Shown here: positions 18,501 to 27,324 of the stretch, piece by piece
How the letters are laid out: the number at the start of each line of letters is the position of its first letter
Numbering within the stretch: the first letter of the stretch is position 1
NCBI RefSeq assembly: GCF_000384815.1
Contig: NZ_ARQF01000019.1
Location: 248,001 to 312,000, forward strand
Source of the DNA: Halodesulfovibrio aestuarii DSM 17919 = ATCC 29578
GTDB taxonomy: Bacteria > Desulfobacterota > Desulfovibrionia > Desulfovibrionales > Desulfovibrionaceae
Direction: 5' to 3'
Length of the DNA: 64,000 nt
Notes under the pieces: generated by a model
What the model saw: the letters and a program-made list of their open reading frames with translations, nothing else
Database searches by the model: none
Told to the model about the DNA's origin: nothing
Program-made: the position numbers and the translations under genes

Positions 18501-20361
18501 TGGAGGTAGCGTCAAACTGAGCTTCGCGTGCATCTGAGTTTGTAATAGTTACAGTAGGAGTGCCGGCTGTCTGTTCCCACAGGTACGTCGCACCATCTAC
18601 AGCCTGTGCAACCAAGGACACGGAACCGCCATTGCTCACATCAGCTGGCGTTTCAATAACCGCTGGAGGACCTAAGTTAATTACAAGACTTTGGGAAGCG
18701 GATGTGCCGTCAGCAGTAACAAGTGTAATTTTTACACCAACATCAGCATCAGGCATAGTAAAGGAGGCATTGGCACTATTAACATTAGAAATCGTTACCG
18801 TTGGGCCGCTCTCCTGTTCCCATAAATAGGAACACCCTTCCACTGGAACAACTTTCAAAGAAACAAGCGCACCTTCCGATGAAGAAGTGTTTGTCGCAGA
18901 GGTATCAACTGTAGGTGGAACCGACAACGTCATCTGCATTTCATCATAATAATATGTAGTTCCGTCAACAGTAGCAAAGGCTCGAATAGTATAGCTTGTC
19001 CCTGCAGTAAGGTAGTCATTCATATCCCACACTGGAGGTGCAGCGGGATCTGTAGCACTGAGTTTGCTATCTGCAATCGTTGGCGTTCCAGAATCTGTCC
19101 AGCAGATGCCGTAACTGTCCAACGTACCAGCAGGAAGTTTAGAAGTGTCTACCTCTAATTGCAGATTAGAGTTTTCCCTCTTGATTATTACTGCTTTTGT
19201 CAAAAGGAGGCTCTGGTTAAAAAGCGGCAGTCCCGGTTTGGCGGACCCTACAGCTTCCTCTGATATAATACTGAGATGGGCACCAGATTCCGTCCCATCA
19301 TAAGCTTTATCCGAATTTATGATACTCGCTATCCCTTCAAAACTAATGCAGTAATAGATATTACCATCCGGTGCGAGTTGTCCCCCACCAATCTGCTTAT
19401 TAGCCCCCAATTCGGGCACAGTCATTGATACTGGTATAGCTTCTGAATTTTGGAGATCCAATTGAAAGAACTCAGGCAGACCAGAGTATGTTCCTCCGCC
19501 CATATATAAGTATCTTCCGTCTGCGGAAAACGCGATCCCGCCCCCGTTCAAAGTCGTGGAAGTCGCAGGCATTTCCACAGTGCGGTTGTAGGTAATGTTC
19601 CCTGTTTCATTATTAAAATCATACTCAACAAACCCTATTTTTGAGTCCTGCTCATAACCGTAAACAAGCTTTTTCCCATCAGGTGAAAGCTGAAAGTTAG
19701 AGTATATAGCTATAGGTTTTGCTACGTTAGGAGCTATAATGTCTTTTCTGGTAAAGCTCGTACCGTCAAACAAAACTGCTTCAAAACCCTGAGGGGTGTC
19801 TTCAGGTCCTGTATACGGACTACTTGTGAGACTTATAATCCAAACATCTTTTTTGTTCGCATGGTCTGCTATAGTGATTGCTTTGGAATCATGTGTTCCC
19901 GCTATTGCAACATCTTGCTGCACCCATATCTCTTCAACAGTCTCTTTCGAAGCAACCAGGCAAGAAAAACCAAACCATGAACAGACATCTAAGTATATAA
20001 GATATAAACGATTAACAACGGTACTATCAGGCAAAAAAGCTGCCGTTTGAGAAACGGTAGCGGATGAGTTCAACGAAGATGTCAACTGTAAGGGAGTTCC
20101 ACCTTCATTCACCTTATAAACAACCGTCCCTGAACCGACGAATAGTGGTGTTCCATCCTCTTCAGCAATAGAAAATGATGACGCTCCGCTGGCAAGTTCC
20201 ATTGGGGAACTGCTTGTAACGGTTTTCGTTCCATCGTCATGGAAGCTAAATAAAGCCTGACCATATAGCCAAAAATTCGCGCTTCCCCCCGCGTGGGCAG
20301 AGGCTGGAAGCAAAAACGGGACAACACAGAAAAATAGTAGAGCCATGCGAAAAAACAGCAT
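15598..20361 (-). CDS. Giant surface protein A: beta-propeller, PKD/Ig-like repeats, choice-of-anchor-U-like region, Cys sorting signal
   Basis: The 1587-residue product is taken from the ATG at 20361, which has GGGAG upstream and gives a clean signal peptide (MLFFRMALLFF...ASAHAGG); the open frame extends to 20451. Order: beta-propeller-like region (about 25-415), Fn3-like segment, then a string of PKD/K319L-like Ig repeats (VANAGPDQNVTEGDTVTLSG type). A domain resembling choice-of-anchor U follows (YGLIDFRV..., LTDGGIGDADGIANGIIVDP). The tail is GGGSGGGCTM, FHIDLLM, a hydrophobic helix, then YRRKRKKTVR. Such proteins are adhesins or surface-layer-like components. It is a tandem paralogue of the gene at 20702-24913 but contains one extra 507-base repeat unit. 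Ligand unknown. Confidence 0.88.
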   Translation of the reverse strand: MLFFRMALLFFCVVPFLLPASAHAGGSANFWLYGQALFSFHDDGTKTVTSSSPMELASGASSFSIAEEDGTPLFVGSGTVVYKVNEGGTPLQLTSSLNSSATVSQTAAFLPDSTVVNRLYLIYLDVCSWFGFSCLVASKETVEEIWVQQDVAIAGTHDSKAITIADHANKKDVWIISLTSSPYTGPEDTPQGFEAVLFDGTSFTRKDIIAPNVAKPIAIYSNFQLSPDGKKLVYGYEQDSKIGFVEYDFNNETGNITYNRTVEMPATSTTLNGGGIAFSADGRYLYMGGGTYSGLPEFFQLDLQNSEAIPVSMTVPELGANKQIGGGQLAPDGNIYYCISFEGIASIINSDKAYDGTESGAHLSIISEEAVGSAKPGLPLFNQSLLLTKAVIIKRENSNLQLEVDTSKLPAGTLDSYGICWTDSGTPTIADSKLSATDPAAPPVWDMNDYLTAGTSYTIRAFATVDGTTYYYDEMQMTLSVPPTVDTSATNTSSSEGALVSLKVVPVEGCSYLWEQESGPTVTISNVNSANASFTMPDADVGVKITLVTADGTSASQSLVINLGPPAVIETPADVSNGGSVSLVAQAVDGATYLWEQTAGTPTVTITNSDAREAQFDATSIADGTSLTFKLTVTKDGVSSVVSKVITVHTPPPVDISATKTSSPEGEVVSLKVVPVEGCTYLWEQESGTEVTISNADSANASFTMPASDVGVKITLVSADGISASKSLVVALGPPAVIETPADVSNGGSVSLIAQSVEGATYLWEQTGGTPTVTITNSDAREAQFDATSIADGTSLTFKLTVTKDGRSTVVTKVITVRTPPVITFVDIPSQAKAGVTVNLKVQPVDGVTYEWAQTAGISVTISNATTANASFTMPDGAGVMTFEITLTDAYGIKSAKSVSIKRDAPPVANAGPDQNVTEGDTVTLSGAGSSDPMGETLTYAWTQTSGTEVTLKKVTDSTYTFVAPVVPAAGESLVFQLKVTDPGGQSDTDDVTINVTYLNDPPVANAGPNQNVKTGDKVTLSGINSYDPDEGALTYKWEQTGGETVTLTDDTDVKPRFTAPDVTGALQFKLTVTDSGGLTSDDSVICNISTSSSTKIAPIAEAGADYTVECGSSVTLNGLNSHARGDDYLVGYLWEVQSDSSKSVTLSNSTAACTSFTAPSSAARIVFKLTVRAQSGLEDTDTVVINVTDAGTPPVANAGSDQSVSNGAVGVVLDASGSTAPGSSIVSYWWEQTSGLPVALSDIRASNPTFDAPSLASGCEALAFRLSVTNAEGMTDSDTVIVNVDSDGALLMPTAVPTSNVGAGKSVEGATVILDASASSASGTATLTSYSWTQVAGPMAPLSNPSAIAPTFVCPSTEVETTLVFELTVTDSNDMESTGRTSVVYTPNTFADIDTNQIQFTAYDGVQHLGIAPKEAGAGTGFTSGAIVTLKAVDPASVSGTGTAPTEMTYGLIDFRVRVEKPGDSTEVTVELPSAAPANWVKLDGSGAWVDYTEHVSYNAKRTIATIKLTDGGIGDADGIANGIIVDPSGPGVMTSPTPSPSSSGGGSGGGCTMTLSTPFHIDLLMILCGWAGLIFYRRKRKKTVR
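17912..18925 (-). repeat. 507-base in-frame tandem duplication within surface protein A
   Basis: Two consecutive copies (about 17912-18418 and 18419-18925) align with a constant 507-base (169-codon) offset; for example, the equivalent Gln-Thr-Ala/Gly-Gly-Thr stretches lie at 18059 and 18566. The copies are similar but not identical. Paralogue B has only one equivalent unit (about 22970-23475). The duplication adds two Ig-like domains. Confidence 0.85.
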
Positions 20362-20639
20362 AATCACTCCCATCAGTATGAGATTATTACTTTTTAAACT
20401 ATATCTGCAATAACAGTGAGATAACAGCCCCGTCGATGATAGGTATAACACTTACGGATATTTATAATAGATCGGATATACAAAAAGCTTTTCAAACTTC
20501 CGATAGCACATAAGGCATCTCAGTTTTTAGCCCTTCAACAGAGCCTCCCGTGCCCACATTCTTCCTCCACTGAATCCTTACGCAAAAATCAAGCTGCCGA
20601 TTCTCTGAAAGAAAACACCGGGCTTGTATGCCACATAAT

Positions 20640-20678
20640 AAAAAAAAGGCCGGCATTTCTGTATAGAAATGCCGGCCT
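20640..20678 (-). terminator. Terminator of the second PKD-repeat protein gene
   Basis: 14-base arms (20647-20660 and 20665-20678) with GTAT loop, followed on the minus strand by at least six T. Paralogous to the hairpin at 15533-15572. Confidence 0.9.
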
Positions 20679-20701
20679 CTATTATTTAAAAGAGTACGAT
20701 A

Positions 20702-23700
20702 TTATCGAACTATCTTTTTATACTTTCTTCTATAGAAGATAAGCACTGCCCATCCACAAAGAAGCATCAAGAGATCAATATGGAATGACGAAGATGGTAC
20801 CATAGTGCAACCACCACCTGAACCACCACCTGAACTACTTGGGGAAGTGGTTGGGCTAGTCATAACACCAGGGCCGGATGGATCAACAATAATTCCGTTT
20901 GCAACACCATCGTCATCACCAATGCCACCATCGGTCAGTTTTATAGTCGCAATTGTTCGGCTACTATTATAGGTGACATGATCCGTATAATCGAGCCAAG
21001 CGCCAGAAGAACGATCCAGTTTTACCCAGTTAGCAGGAGCAGCCGCAGGAAGTACAACCATTACTTCTGTTGAATCACCCGGTTTTTCCACACGAACTTT
21101 AAAATCAATAAGTCCGTATGTCATTTGCGTAGGTGCAGTGCCTGTAGCTGTAGGCGGATCAACAGGTTTTAAGGCTACAACAGCCCCGCTTGTAGTTCCG
21201 GAACCTGCAGCAGCGACCTTAGGTGCAATACCGAGATGCGTAAAGCCGTCATAGGCTATAAACTGAATCTGTTTGCTATCAATATCTGCAAAAGTATTAG
21301 GTAGATAGGTAACAGAAACTCGGTCTGTAGATTCCATGTTATTGCTGTCTGTCACAGTCAGTTCAAAAACAAGTGTTGTTTCTACTTCTGTGGAAGGACA
21401 TACAAATGTCGGTTTACTTGCGGATGGATCGGACAATGGTGCCATAGGGCCAGCAACCTGTTTCCATGAGAAACTCTTAAGAGAGGCTCCACCATTTGCA
21501 GTAGAAGCGCTAGCGTCAAGAGTTACCGTTGAGCCCTCGAAATACTTACTAGCAACACTGCTACTAGCCACAGCGGCAGGCATGGTAAGGGCTCCGCCGC
21601 TGCCGACATTCACAATAATTGTGTCACTGTCTGTTAAACCTTCAGAGTTTGTAACTGACAAACGGAATGCGAGGGTCTCACAACCTAAGGAAAGCGATGG
21701 TGCAGTAAATGTCGGGCTAGCCGCTGTTACATCACTAAGCTCAACTGGGCTACCAGAAGTCTGCTCCCACAAATAGGAAACTACTGATGCAGAACTCGCA
21801 TTCAATGTAACCGATGCCCCGCTGGATACAGACTGATCAGTACCGGCATCTGCAACAGGAGGAGTCCCTGCATCAGTAACGTTTATGACCACGGTGTCAG
21901 AATCTTCCAATGCACTTTTAGCCCTTACGGTTAACTTAAGGACAACTTTTGCCGCACTGGCTGGTGCTGTAAAGGTAGCGCGTGCAGATGTTGCATTGCG
22001 TAACGTTACACTCTTCGAACTATCAGACACCACTTCCCAACGGTATCCATTCAAGTAATCACCAGCACCACGTGCATGGGAATTCAAACCATTCAGAGAG
22101 ACTAATGTACCACATTCAACTGTGTAGTCAGCTCCGGCGTCAGCAATTGGAGCAATTTTTACCAAACCAGTTCGAACAATATTACAAATTACAGTGTCAT
22201 CTGAAGTCAAGCCTTCTGTATCTGTAACTGTAAGCTTGAATTGGATCGCACCAGTTATATCAGGTGCTGTAAAGCTAGGTTTAGCGATCGTATCATCATT
22301 TAAGGTAACAGGCTCGCCACTGACCTGTTCCCATTTATATGTCAAAACTTGATTTTCAGGATCGTAAGAATTTTTGCCGCTAAGTGTTACTGCGTCCCCT
22401 GTCTCTACCTTCTGATTAGGACCGGCATTAGCAACAGGTGGGACACCAATATTAACACTTACGGTATCAGTACTACTCTGCCCACCAGGATCAGTAACAT
22501 TCAGTTCAAAGCTCAACGCCTCACTGGAAGCCGGCGCAATAAAAGTACAAGTTGACTTAGCTGCCCCTTGCAAACTCACGGTTGTCCCGGATTTCTGAGT
22601 CCACGAGTAGGTCAACGTTTCACCCGCAGGATCCGAAGAACTATCGCCAGAAAGGGTTACAAGATCACCAGCCTTCACCTCTTGGTCTGGGCCAGCATTC
22701 GCCACAGGCGGAGCATCGCACTTAATGCTTACAGATTTGGCTGAGTTAATGCCATAGGCATCTGTGAGCGTAATTTCAAAGGTCATAACGCCTGCACCGT
22801 CTGGCATTGTAAACGACGCGTTAGCAGTTGTATTATCAGATACAGTAACAGGCACTCCAGCAGTCTTTGCCCACGCATACGTTACGCCATCTACAGGCTG
22901 AACTTTCAAGTTAACGGTAACGCCAGCCTTGGCCTGAGAAGGAATATCCACAAACGTGATCGCAGGAGGAGTACGAACGGTGATGTCCTTTGTCACAACC
23001 GAACTTTTTCCGTCCTTTGTTACAGTAAGTTTGAAGGTCAATGAAGTTCCGTCAGCAATGGAACTTGCATCAAATTGAGCTTCGCTGGCAGTGGGGTTTG
23101 TAATAGCGACGGTAGGGCCACCAGTCTGTTCCCACAGGTACGTTGCATCGTCTACTTCTTGTGCAACCAAGGACACGGTACCACCATTGCTCACATCAGC
23201 AGGAGTTTTAATAACCGCAGAACCTAATGTAATGACGAGATGTTTTGAAGCAGAAGTGCCATCTGACTTGGTAAGCGTAATTTTAATGCCAACCTCAGAA
23301 TCAGGCATAATAAATGAAGCATTAGCTTTATCTGCATTCGCAATAGTTACAGAACTTCCACTCTCCTGTTCCCATGCATAGGTACAACCATCAACTGGAA
23401 CTACTTTCAGAGAAACAAGCGCACTCTTTGCTGAAGAAGTACTTGTTGCAGAGATATCCACAGCAGGTGGAGCTGAGAGCGTCATCTGCATTTCATCATA
23501 ATAATATGTTGTCCCGTCAACAGTAGCAAATGCTCGAATAGTATAGCTTGTCCCTGCAGTAAGGTAGTCATTCATATCCCACACTGGAGGTGCAGCGGGG
23601 TCTGTAGCACTGAGTTTGCTATCTGCAATCGTTGGCGTTCCAGAATCTGTCCAGCAGATGCCGTAACTGTCCAACGTACCAGCAGGAAGTTTAGAGGTAT

Positions 23701-24913
23701 CAACCTTTAATTGCAGATTTGAGTTATCCCTGTTGATTATTACCGCTTTTGTTAAAAGCAGACTCTGGTTAAAAAGCGGCAGTCCCGGTTTGGCGGATAC
23801 TATCTTTTTCTCTTCGACTACACTAAGATGAGCACCTGTGTCAGTTCCATCATAAGCTTTATCCGAATTTATGATGCTCGCTATCCCTTGAAAGGCAATG
23901 CAGTAATAGATATTACCATCCGGTGCGAGTTGCCCCCCTCCTATCTGCTTATCAGCCCCCAATTCGGGCACAGTCATTGATACTGGTATAGCTTCTGAAT
24001 TTTGGAGATCCAATTGAAAGAACTCAGGCAGACCAGAGTATGTTCCTCCGCCCATATATAAGTATCTTCCGTCTGCGGAAAACGCGATCCCGCCCCCGTT
24101 CAAAGTCGTGGAAGTCGCAGGCATTTCCACAGTGCGGTTGTAGGTAATGTTCCCTGTTTCATTATTAAAATCATACTCAACAAACCCTATTTTTGAGTCC
24201 TGCTCATAACCGTAAACAAGCTTTTTTCCATCAGGTGAAAGCTTAAAATTTGAATAAGTAGCTATAGGTTTTGCCATCTCAGGAGCTATAATGTCTTTTC
24301 TGATAAAATTAGAACCATCAAATAATACGGCCTCAAACCCCTGCGGAGTGTCTCCAGGCCCTGTATACGAACTACTGGTGAGACTTATAATCCAAACATC
24401 TTTTTTATTTGCATGATCTGCAATAGTAATTGCTTTGGAATCATGAGTACCTGTGATTTCAGCATCTTGCTGCACCCATATCTCTTCAACAGTCTCTTTC
24501 GAAGCATCCAGTGTGGAATATTTCAACCCCGAAGATCCATCTAAATATATAAGATATAAACGATTAACAACGGTACTATCAGGCAAAAAAGCTGCCGTTT
24601 GAGAAACGGTACAGGATGAGGTCAACGAAGATGTCAACTGTAAGGGAGTTCCACCTTCATTCACCTTATAAACAACCGTCCCTGAACCGACGAATAGTGG
24701 TGTTCCATCCTCTTCAGCAATAGAAAATGATGACGCTCCACCCAAATCCATTCCGCTCTCGCTGCTGCTTGTAACGGTTTTCGTTCCATCGTCATGGAAT
24801 CTAAAAAAAGCCTGACCATATAGCCAAAAATTCGCGCTTCCCCCCGCTTGGGCAGAGGCTGGCAAAAGTGATATGAAACACAAAAATAGTATAGTTATGC
24901 TACGAAAAAACAT
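20702..24913 (-). CDS. Giant surface protein B: paralogue of protein A with the same Cys sorting signal
   Basis: The 1403-residue product starts at the ATG at 24913, preceded by a GGGGGG ribosome-binding site. Its signal peptide, beta-propeller region, Fn3-like segment, Ig/PKD repeats, choice-of-anchor-U-like domain and tail (GGGSGGGCTM, FHIDLLM, hydrophobic helix, YRRKYKK) are collinear with protein A. Nucleotide identity is very high over parts of the propeller region (about 270 bases around 23958-24230 look identical to 19409-19680), pointing to recent duplication or gene conversion. It lacks the second copy of the 507-base unit of protein A. It is transcribed away from gspL, which starts 330 bases upstream. 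Predicted route: Sec export, T2SS passage, then tail processing. Confidence 0.88.
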   Translation of the reverse strand: MFFRSITILFLCFISLLPASAQAGGSANFWLYGQAFFRFHDDGTKTVTSSSESGMDLGGASSFSIAEEDGTPLFVGSGTVVYKVNEGGTPLQLTSSLTSSCTVSQTAAFLPDSTVVNRLYLIYLDGSSGLKYSTLDASKETVEEIWVQQDAEITGTHDSKAITIADHANKKDVWIISLTSSSYTGPGDTPQGFEAVLFDGSNFIRKDIIAPEMAKPIATYSNFKLSPDGKKLVYGYEQDSKIGFVEYDFNNETGNITYNRTVEMPATSTTLNGGGIAFSADGRYLYMGGGTYSGLPEFFQLDLQNSEAIPVSMTVPELGADKQIGGGQLAPDGNIYYCIAFQGIASIINSDKAYDGTDTGAHLSVVEEKKIVSAKPGLPLFNQSLLLTKAVIINRDNSNLQLKVDTSKLPAGTLDSYGICWTDSGTPTIADSKLSATDPAAPPVWDMNDYLTAGTSYTIRAFATVDGTTYYYDEMQMTLSAPPAVDISATSTSSAKSALVSLKVVPVDGCTYAWEQESGSSVTIANADKANASFIMPDSEVGIKITLTKSDGTSASKHLVITLGSAVIKTPADVSNGGTVSLVAQEVDDATYLWEQTGGPTVAITNPTASEAQFDASSIADGTSLTFKLTVTKDGKSSVVTKDITVRTPPAITFVDIPSQAKAGVTVNLKVQPVDGVTYAWAKTAGVPVTVSDNTTANASFTMPDGAGVMTFEITLTDAYGINSAKSVSIKCDAPPVANAGPDQEVKAGDLVTLSGDSSSDPAGETLTYSWTQKSGTTVSLQGAAKSTCTFIAPASSEALSFELNVTDPGGQSSTDTVSVNIGVPPVANAGPNQKVETGDAVTLSGKNSYDPENQVLTYKWEQVSGEPVTLNDDTIAKPSFTAPDITGAIQFKLTVTDTEGLTSDDTVICNIVRTGLVKIAPIADAGADYTVECGTLVSLNGLNSHARGAGDYLNGYRWEVVSDSSKSVTLRNATSARATFTAPASAAKVVLKLTVRAKSALEDSDTVVINVTDAGTPPVADAGTDQSVSSGASVTLNASSASVVSYLWEQTSGSPVELSDVTAASPTFTAPSLSLGCETLAFRLSVTNSEGLTDSDTIIVNVGSGGALTMPAAVASSSVASKYFEGSTVTLDASASTANGGASLKSFSWKQVAGPMAPLSDPSASKPTFVCPSTEVETTLVFELTVTDSNNMESTDRVSVTYLPNTFADIDSKQIQFIAYDGFTHLGIAPKVAAAGSGTTSGAVVALKPVDPPTATGTAPTQMTYGLIDFKVRVEKPGDSTEVMVVLPAAAPANWVKLDRSSGAWLDYTDHVTYNSSRTIATIKLTDGGIGDDDGVANGIIVDPSGPGVMTSPTTSPSSSGGGSGGGCTMVPSSSFHIDLLMLLCGWAVLIFYRRKYKKIVR

Positions 24914-25242
24914 AACACCCCCCTGTTATTAAAAATTTTTTTACTACTACAACAAAGAGCGCTTACTCCTAATCGAAACTCATGTCCATCAAATATATAC
25001 AGAAATGTTTACAGTTAGAGCGATACTTTAAAAGATAAACACTTCAGCTGAACAAGGTACGCTTACATTCAATATTCAACATGCTTCGGCACCCCTTGTA
25101 ACGGAACTATCACTACTTTAAACTTGAAATAATTTGCTTTTTGGGAGAGGACTAATGTAGTAAAGCGTGTTGTCCTATTTTGCAGACTTCAGTCGTATTA
25201 TAACAAGTTGTTCATTCAACGGTCGAATCCCCCCACAAGAAT
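24914..25242. other. Divergent intergenic region between surface protein B and gspL
   Basis: About 330 AT-rich bases that must carry the promoters of both the surface-protein gene (-) and the first T2SS block (+). I see no clear -35/-10 or -24/-12 pair and no hairpin that I would call. Confidence 0.4.
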
Positions 25243-26808
25243 ATGTCCACAAAAATTCTCTGTATTGCCTGCTCTGAAGAACGGATGGCATTTTGTCAAT
25301 TTGCTGTAAGTTGGCGCGGTGCCCAATTACTGGAGCATCACATTGCCCCTATATCCGATTTTAGCGATCCCCTAACTCTGGCTAAAGAACTTGCTGCTGT
25401 CCTTGACCGCTACGAGCTACGATCTGACCAATACAGACTATCTTTACCCACACAGGTAACCATTCTTCGCAACTGGACTTTTCCATTCTCCTCAGCAAAA
25501 CAGATTTCTCAGGCTCTTGAATTTGAACTGGAACAAGAAATCCCGTTTACTTCAGAAGAAACAGTCACGGGCATTCAGTTTGGTGCCAAAACCCGGCAAG
25601 GTCGTAAGGTCACATCCGCGACTATGCACAAAGAATTTCTATCAAGCTTAGTAAAGGCATTACAGACGCACGATATTGACCCACAGTTAATCACAGTAAA
25701 TTCTTTTGCTTTAGCACAAGCTGCAAGTGCAATCAGTTCCAACGCACCGACACTGCTTCTAAACATTGATGCAGAAAACTCAGAGCTAGTATGCATTGAA
25801 AACAACATTCCATGCACTGTTTCCCAGATCCCCTATGGGATACTCAACATCAAAAAAGCATTAGAGCAGCAGCTTAACGCTACGCAAGACAGTATAGACA
25901 GATTTATATACTTTTCTGATATCGCAACAGTCGATAATTCCAGCAAACCGGAAGAAGCAGACTTTAAAGAAGCTTTAATTACGCAACTTCAACGCCTTGC
26001 AAAACAAATTTTGGCAAGCGCTAACTGCAACACTCCAAACGCGGAGTCCATGCTACTCTGCGGGGATCTTGCACAACTCCAAGGTGTCGAAAAACTTTTC
26101 GCAGACGAAATGGGCATTCCCACTACTGCAATTCACAAGCATCCGAAGGCTTCCACTCTCTTGCCTATCAAAGACAATACTGAATGGCTTGAATGCCTTC
26201 CGGCAATTGCATTGGCACCTGTAAAAAACCCTGCATTTACGCCGACCAAACTTCTCAACTTCCGTAAAGATGAATTTTATTTTTTAAAACAGCGAGATTT
26301 GCTTACACAGGTTACAACATATGCAACGGCGATTACCTGCATCCTCATGCTTGGGTGGTCAATTTCTCTGTTTGCTCAGGGACACAAGAACGCGCAACAT
26401 GCAGCCGCGCTTAATACAGAGCTCAAAAATACGCTACAAAAGACATTACCCGATATAAGAGGCTCTTTCGGCGCCATTCAATACACAAGCATTCTCAAAT
26501 CACGCCTGTCCCAATTACGCGGTACAACAATTTCAAATGATACCGACACAAAAAAAGACTCTCTTGACCTGCTTCTTGCACTGCATACGAGCACCCCGAA
26601 AGCTCTTGATATAGACGTTGAAGCAATCCGTATTACAGAAAAAAATATGGGACTGGTGGGAACAACAGACAGTTACAACACCCTCGAAAAATTGCGATCT
26701 CAATTAGCAAAAAATAGGTATTTTAACGCAGTAAGTATTCGAGGGGCAACCAATCAGAAAAAGCAAAAACGGATTCGTTTTGAATTAGAAATGGAAAGGG
26801 CAGGCTAG
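25243..26808 (+). CDS. gspL: Type II secretion system protein GspL (PilM/PilN-like)
   Basis: The 521-residue product has an actin-like cytoplasmic domain (about 1-330; LPTQVTILRNWTFPF, LEFELEQEIPF typical of GspL/PilM). One membrane helix (about 365-385) and a periplasmic PilN-like ferredoxin-fold domain follow. GspL links the GspE ATPase to the inner-membrane platform through GspM. The ribosome-binding site is weak (ACAAGAAT before the ATG). The stop is directly followed by gspM, with one base between, so the two are coupled. It is the first gene of the L-M-AB-G-H block. Confidence 0.85.
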   Translation: MSTKILCIACSEERMAFCQFAVSWRGAQLLEHHIAPISDFSDPLTLAKELAAVLDRYELRSDQYRLSLPTQVTILRNWTFPFSSAKQISQALEFELEQEIPFTSEETVTGIQFGAKTRQGRKVTSATMHKEFLSSLVKALQTHDIDPQLITVNSFALAQAASAISSNAPTLLLNIDAENSELVCIENNIPCTVSQIPYGILNIKKALEQQLNATQDSIDRFIYFSDIATVDNSSKPEEADFKEALITQLQRLAKQILASANCNTPNAESMLLCGDLAQLQGVEKLFADEMGIPTTAIHKHPKASTLLPIKDNTEWLECLPAIALAPVKNPAFTPTKLLNFRKDEFYFLKQRDLLTQVTTYATAITCILMLGWSISLFAQGHKNAQHAAALNTELKNTLQKTLPDIRGSFGAIQYTSILKSRLSQLRGTTISNDTDTKKDSLDLLLALHTSTPKALDIDVEAIRITEKNMGLVGTTDSYNTLEKLRSQLAKNRYFNAVSIRGATNQKKQKRIRFELEMERAG

Positions 26809-26809
26809 T

Positions 26810-27313
26810 ATGGGGCAGAATCATCGTACTCTTATTCTTGGCATCTGCGGTTTTCTTTTACTGAGCATTCTTCAATTCATTCTGCTTCCAGCTATGGATT
26901 ACAACAAAGCTATGCAACTTCAGGTTGTCAAAAATAATAAGGCTGCCAGACAACTTGAAGTTCTCACAAAAGAATATTCTCAATTGATACAAAAACGCAA
27001 AAAGCTCTCGAAAGGATTAGACAAAAAAAAAGGCACCCTTTTTGCCATCATTGAGAAAGTTGCCCGAGACGTAGACGTTAACAGCAATATAGATGCAGTG
27101 CGTCCACAACAGCACGATCTCGAAAATAATCTAGTTGAGGAAGAAGTTGCCCTTAAGTTGAAAGGCTTATACCAAAAGCACCTGGTAACATTTCTCTATA
27201 AAATTGAAAAAGAGCTTCAGGGAATCGACGTAAAGAACCTCAACATCAAGCACACAAAAGAAAATCTTCTGGATGTTGATATCACGCTCACAATGGTAAC
27301 TTCAACAAAATAA
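26810..27313 (+). CDS. gspM: Type II secretion system protein GspM (PilO-like)
   Basis: The small 167-residue bitopic protein has an N-terminal membrane helix (about 8-28), a coiled-coil segment rich in Lys/Gln (about 35-75) and a small periplasmic ferredoxin-like domain. This matches the GspM/PilO plan. Sequence in this family is weakly conserved, so the call rests largely on topology, length and its place immediately after gspL. Known role: partner of GspL in the inner-membrane assembly platform. Confidence 0.75.
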   Translation: MGQNHRTLILGICGFLLLSILQFILLPAMDYNKAMQLQVVKNNKAARQLEVLTKEYSQLIQKRKKLSKGLDKKKGTLFAIIEKVARDVDVNSNIDAVRPQQHDLENNLVEEEVALKLKGLYQKHLVTFLYKIEKELQGIDVKNLNIKHTKENLLDVDITLTMVTSTK

Positions 27314-27324
27314 CAGGCTCCACA

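Noticed and set aside
17600..18950. Regular repeats in the PKD genes considered as a CRISPR-like array
   Set aside because: Repeats are protein-coding, in frame and about 250-500 bases long, with no short identical repeats separated by unique spacers. No cas genes are present.
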